From contig JANDLV010000010.1 in assembly GCA_024330185.1 (NCBI GenBank), positions 1 to 64,000 on the forward strand: a stretch of DNA of 64,000 bases, read 5' to 3'. Below, in pieces: positions 63,849 to 64,000 of the stretch; positions within the stretch are counted from its first letter, which is position 1, and every line of letters starts with the position of its first letter. The position numbers were made by a program, and so were the translations under genes. This DNA comes from Candidatus Siliceabacter maunaloa (GTDB lineage Bacteria; Actinomycetota; Thermoleophilia; Solirubrobacterales; Solirubrobacteraceae). The notes beneath the pieces are model-generated. The model had not been told where the DNA came from. It did not search any database and saw only the letters and a list, made by a program, of their open reading frames with translations.

Positions 63849-64000
63849 CGGGCGCCGAACGCGTCGGCGATGTCGTCGGGCAGCTCGTCGAAGTCGTCGG
63901 CCATGTGCACGCGCCCGCGCCACGCGCCGCGCACCGTTCCCAAGGAGGAGGGCTCACTCGCCGGGACCAGGCGGGCCACCGGCTCTCCGTGGCGGGTGAT
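63845..64000 (-). CDS. Phd/YefM-type antitoxin, 5' end outside the window
   Basis: The last 51 codons of an antitoxin: ITRHGEPVARLVPA is the Phd/YefM signature, followed by an acidic toxin-binding tail (MADDFDELPDDIADAFGAR). The gene continues beyond base 64000. Its stop overlaps the PIN toxin start. Confidence 0.8.
   Translation of the reverse strand: MTRHGEPVARLVPASEPSSLGTVRGAWRGRVHMADDFDELPDDIADAFGAR

Overview
The window is very G+C-rich bacterial chromosome with many GTG starts, ATGA/GTGA gene overlaps and almost no long intergenic gaps. Its backbone (tig-clpP-clpX-valS-folC-ndk-maf-mreBCD-mrdA-rodA-rng-rplU-rpmA-obgE, then rsfS-nadD-proA-proB, leuS, comEA-comEC-holA-rpsT-murJ-lepA, ccmE-ccmF) points to a deep-branching actinobacterium. 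I infer class Thermoleophilia (Solirubrobacterales-like) from this order and protein style; no database search was possible.

Layout. 1-990: distal end of an integrated element with a small HTH protein, an orphan ORF and a 3' half of a tRNA gene that looks like an attachment site. 1.1-11.4 kb: a DUF4190/septum-formation-like membrane protein, a secreted protein, then protein quality control (trigger factor, ClpP, ClpX), ValRS, folylpolyglutamate synthase, small membrane proteins and Ndk. 11.4-20.5 kb: Maf, the rod-shape operon mreB-mreC-mreD-mrdA-rodA, RNase E/G, L21 and L27. 20.5-27.6 kb: accessory genes, ObgE, then the inverted block proB-proA-nadD-rsfS, interrupted by a MazEF-type toxin-antitoxin pair with an operator overlapping its start codon. 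27.6-31.5 kb: a decayed serine hydrolase, tRNA-Ala(GGC) preceded by a PD-(D/E)XK endonuclease-like ORF that reads into the tRNA, a coiled-coil protein and a polytopic membrane protein. 31.5-44.2 kb: LeuRS, a glucuronyl C5-epimerase-like protein, ComEA/ComEC, two tiny membrane proteins, HolA, S20, MurJ and LepA.

44.2-64 kb is more accessory. It holds a VapBC pair, a frameshifted DUF3891/protease chimera leading into a compact protease cassette (trypsin-like fragment, carboxypeptidase-regulatory-like domain, S8 subtilase without a signal peptide, and a separate small protein resembling a subtilase propeptide), glutaminase and a GAF/HD-GYP protein. Next comes a mesaconyl-CoA transferase / hydratase / citramalyl-CoA-lyase-like module, and a MerR regulator whose Cys-rich tail has its own start and Shine-Dalgarno. 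Then follow an FAD oxidoreductase, an IS630 element with clear ends, a broken Uma2 gene, an MDR dehydrogenase, an AbiE-like pair, and cytochrome c maturation genes ccmE-ccmF. A 160-bp element with near-perfect terminal inverted repeats sits exactly between the ccmE stop and the ccmF start. The window ends with an intact Uma2 gene and a PIN toxin with a truncated Phd-type antitoxin.

The signals most worth follow-up are the ccmE/ccmF palindromic element, the protease cassette with a detached propeptide-like protein, the nested MerR/metallothionein-like reading frame, the endonuclease ORF running through a tRNA, and maf lacking an ordinary start codon.
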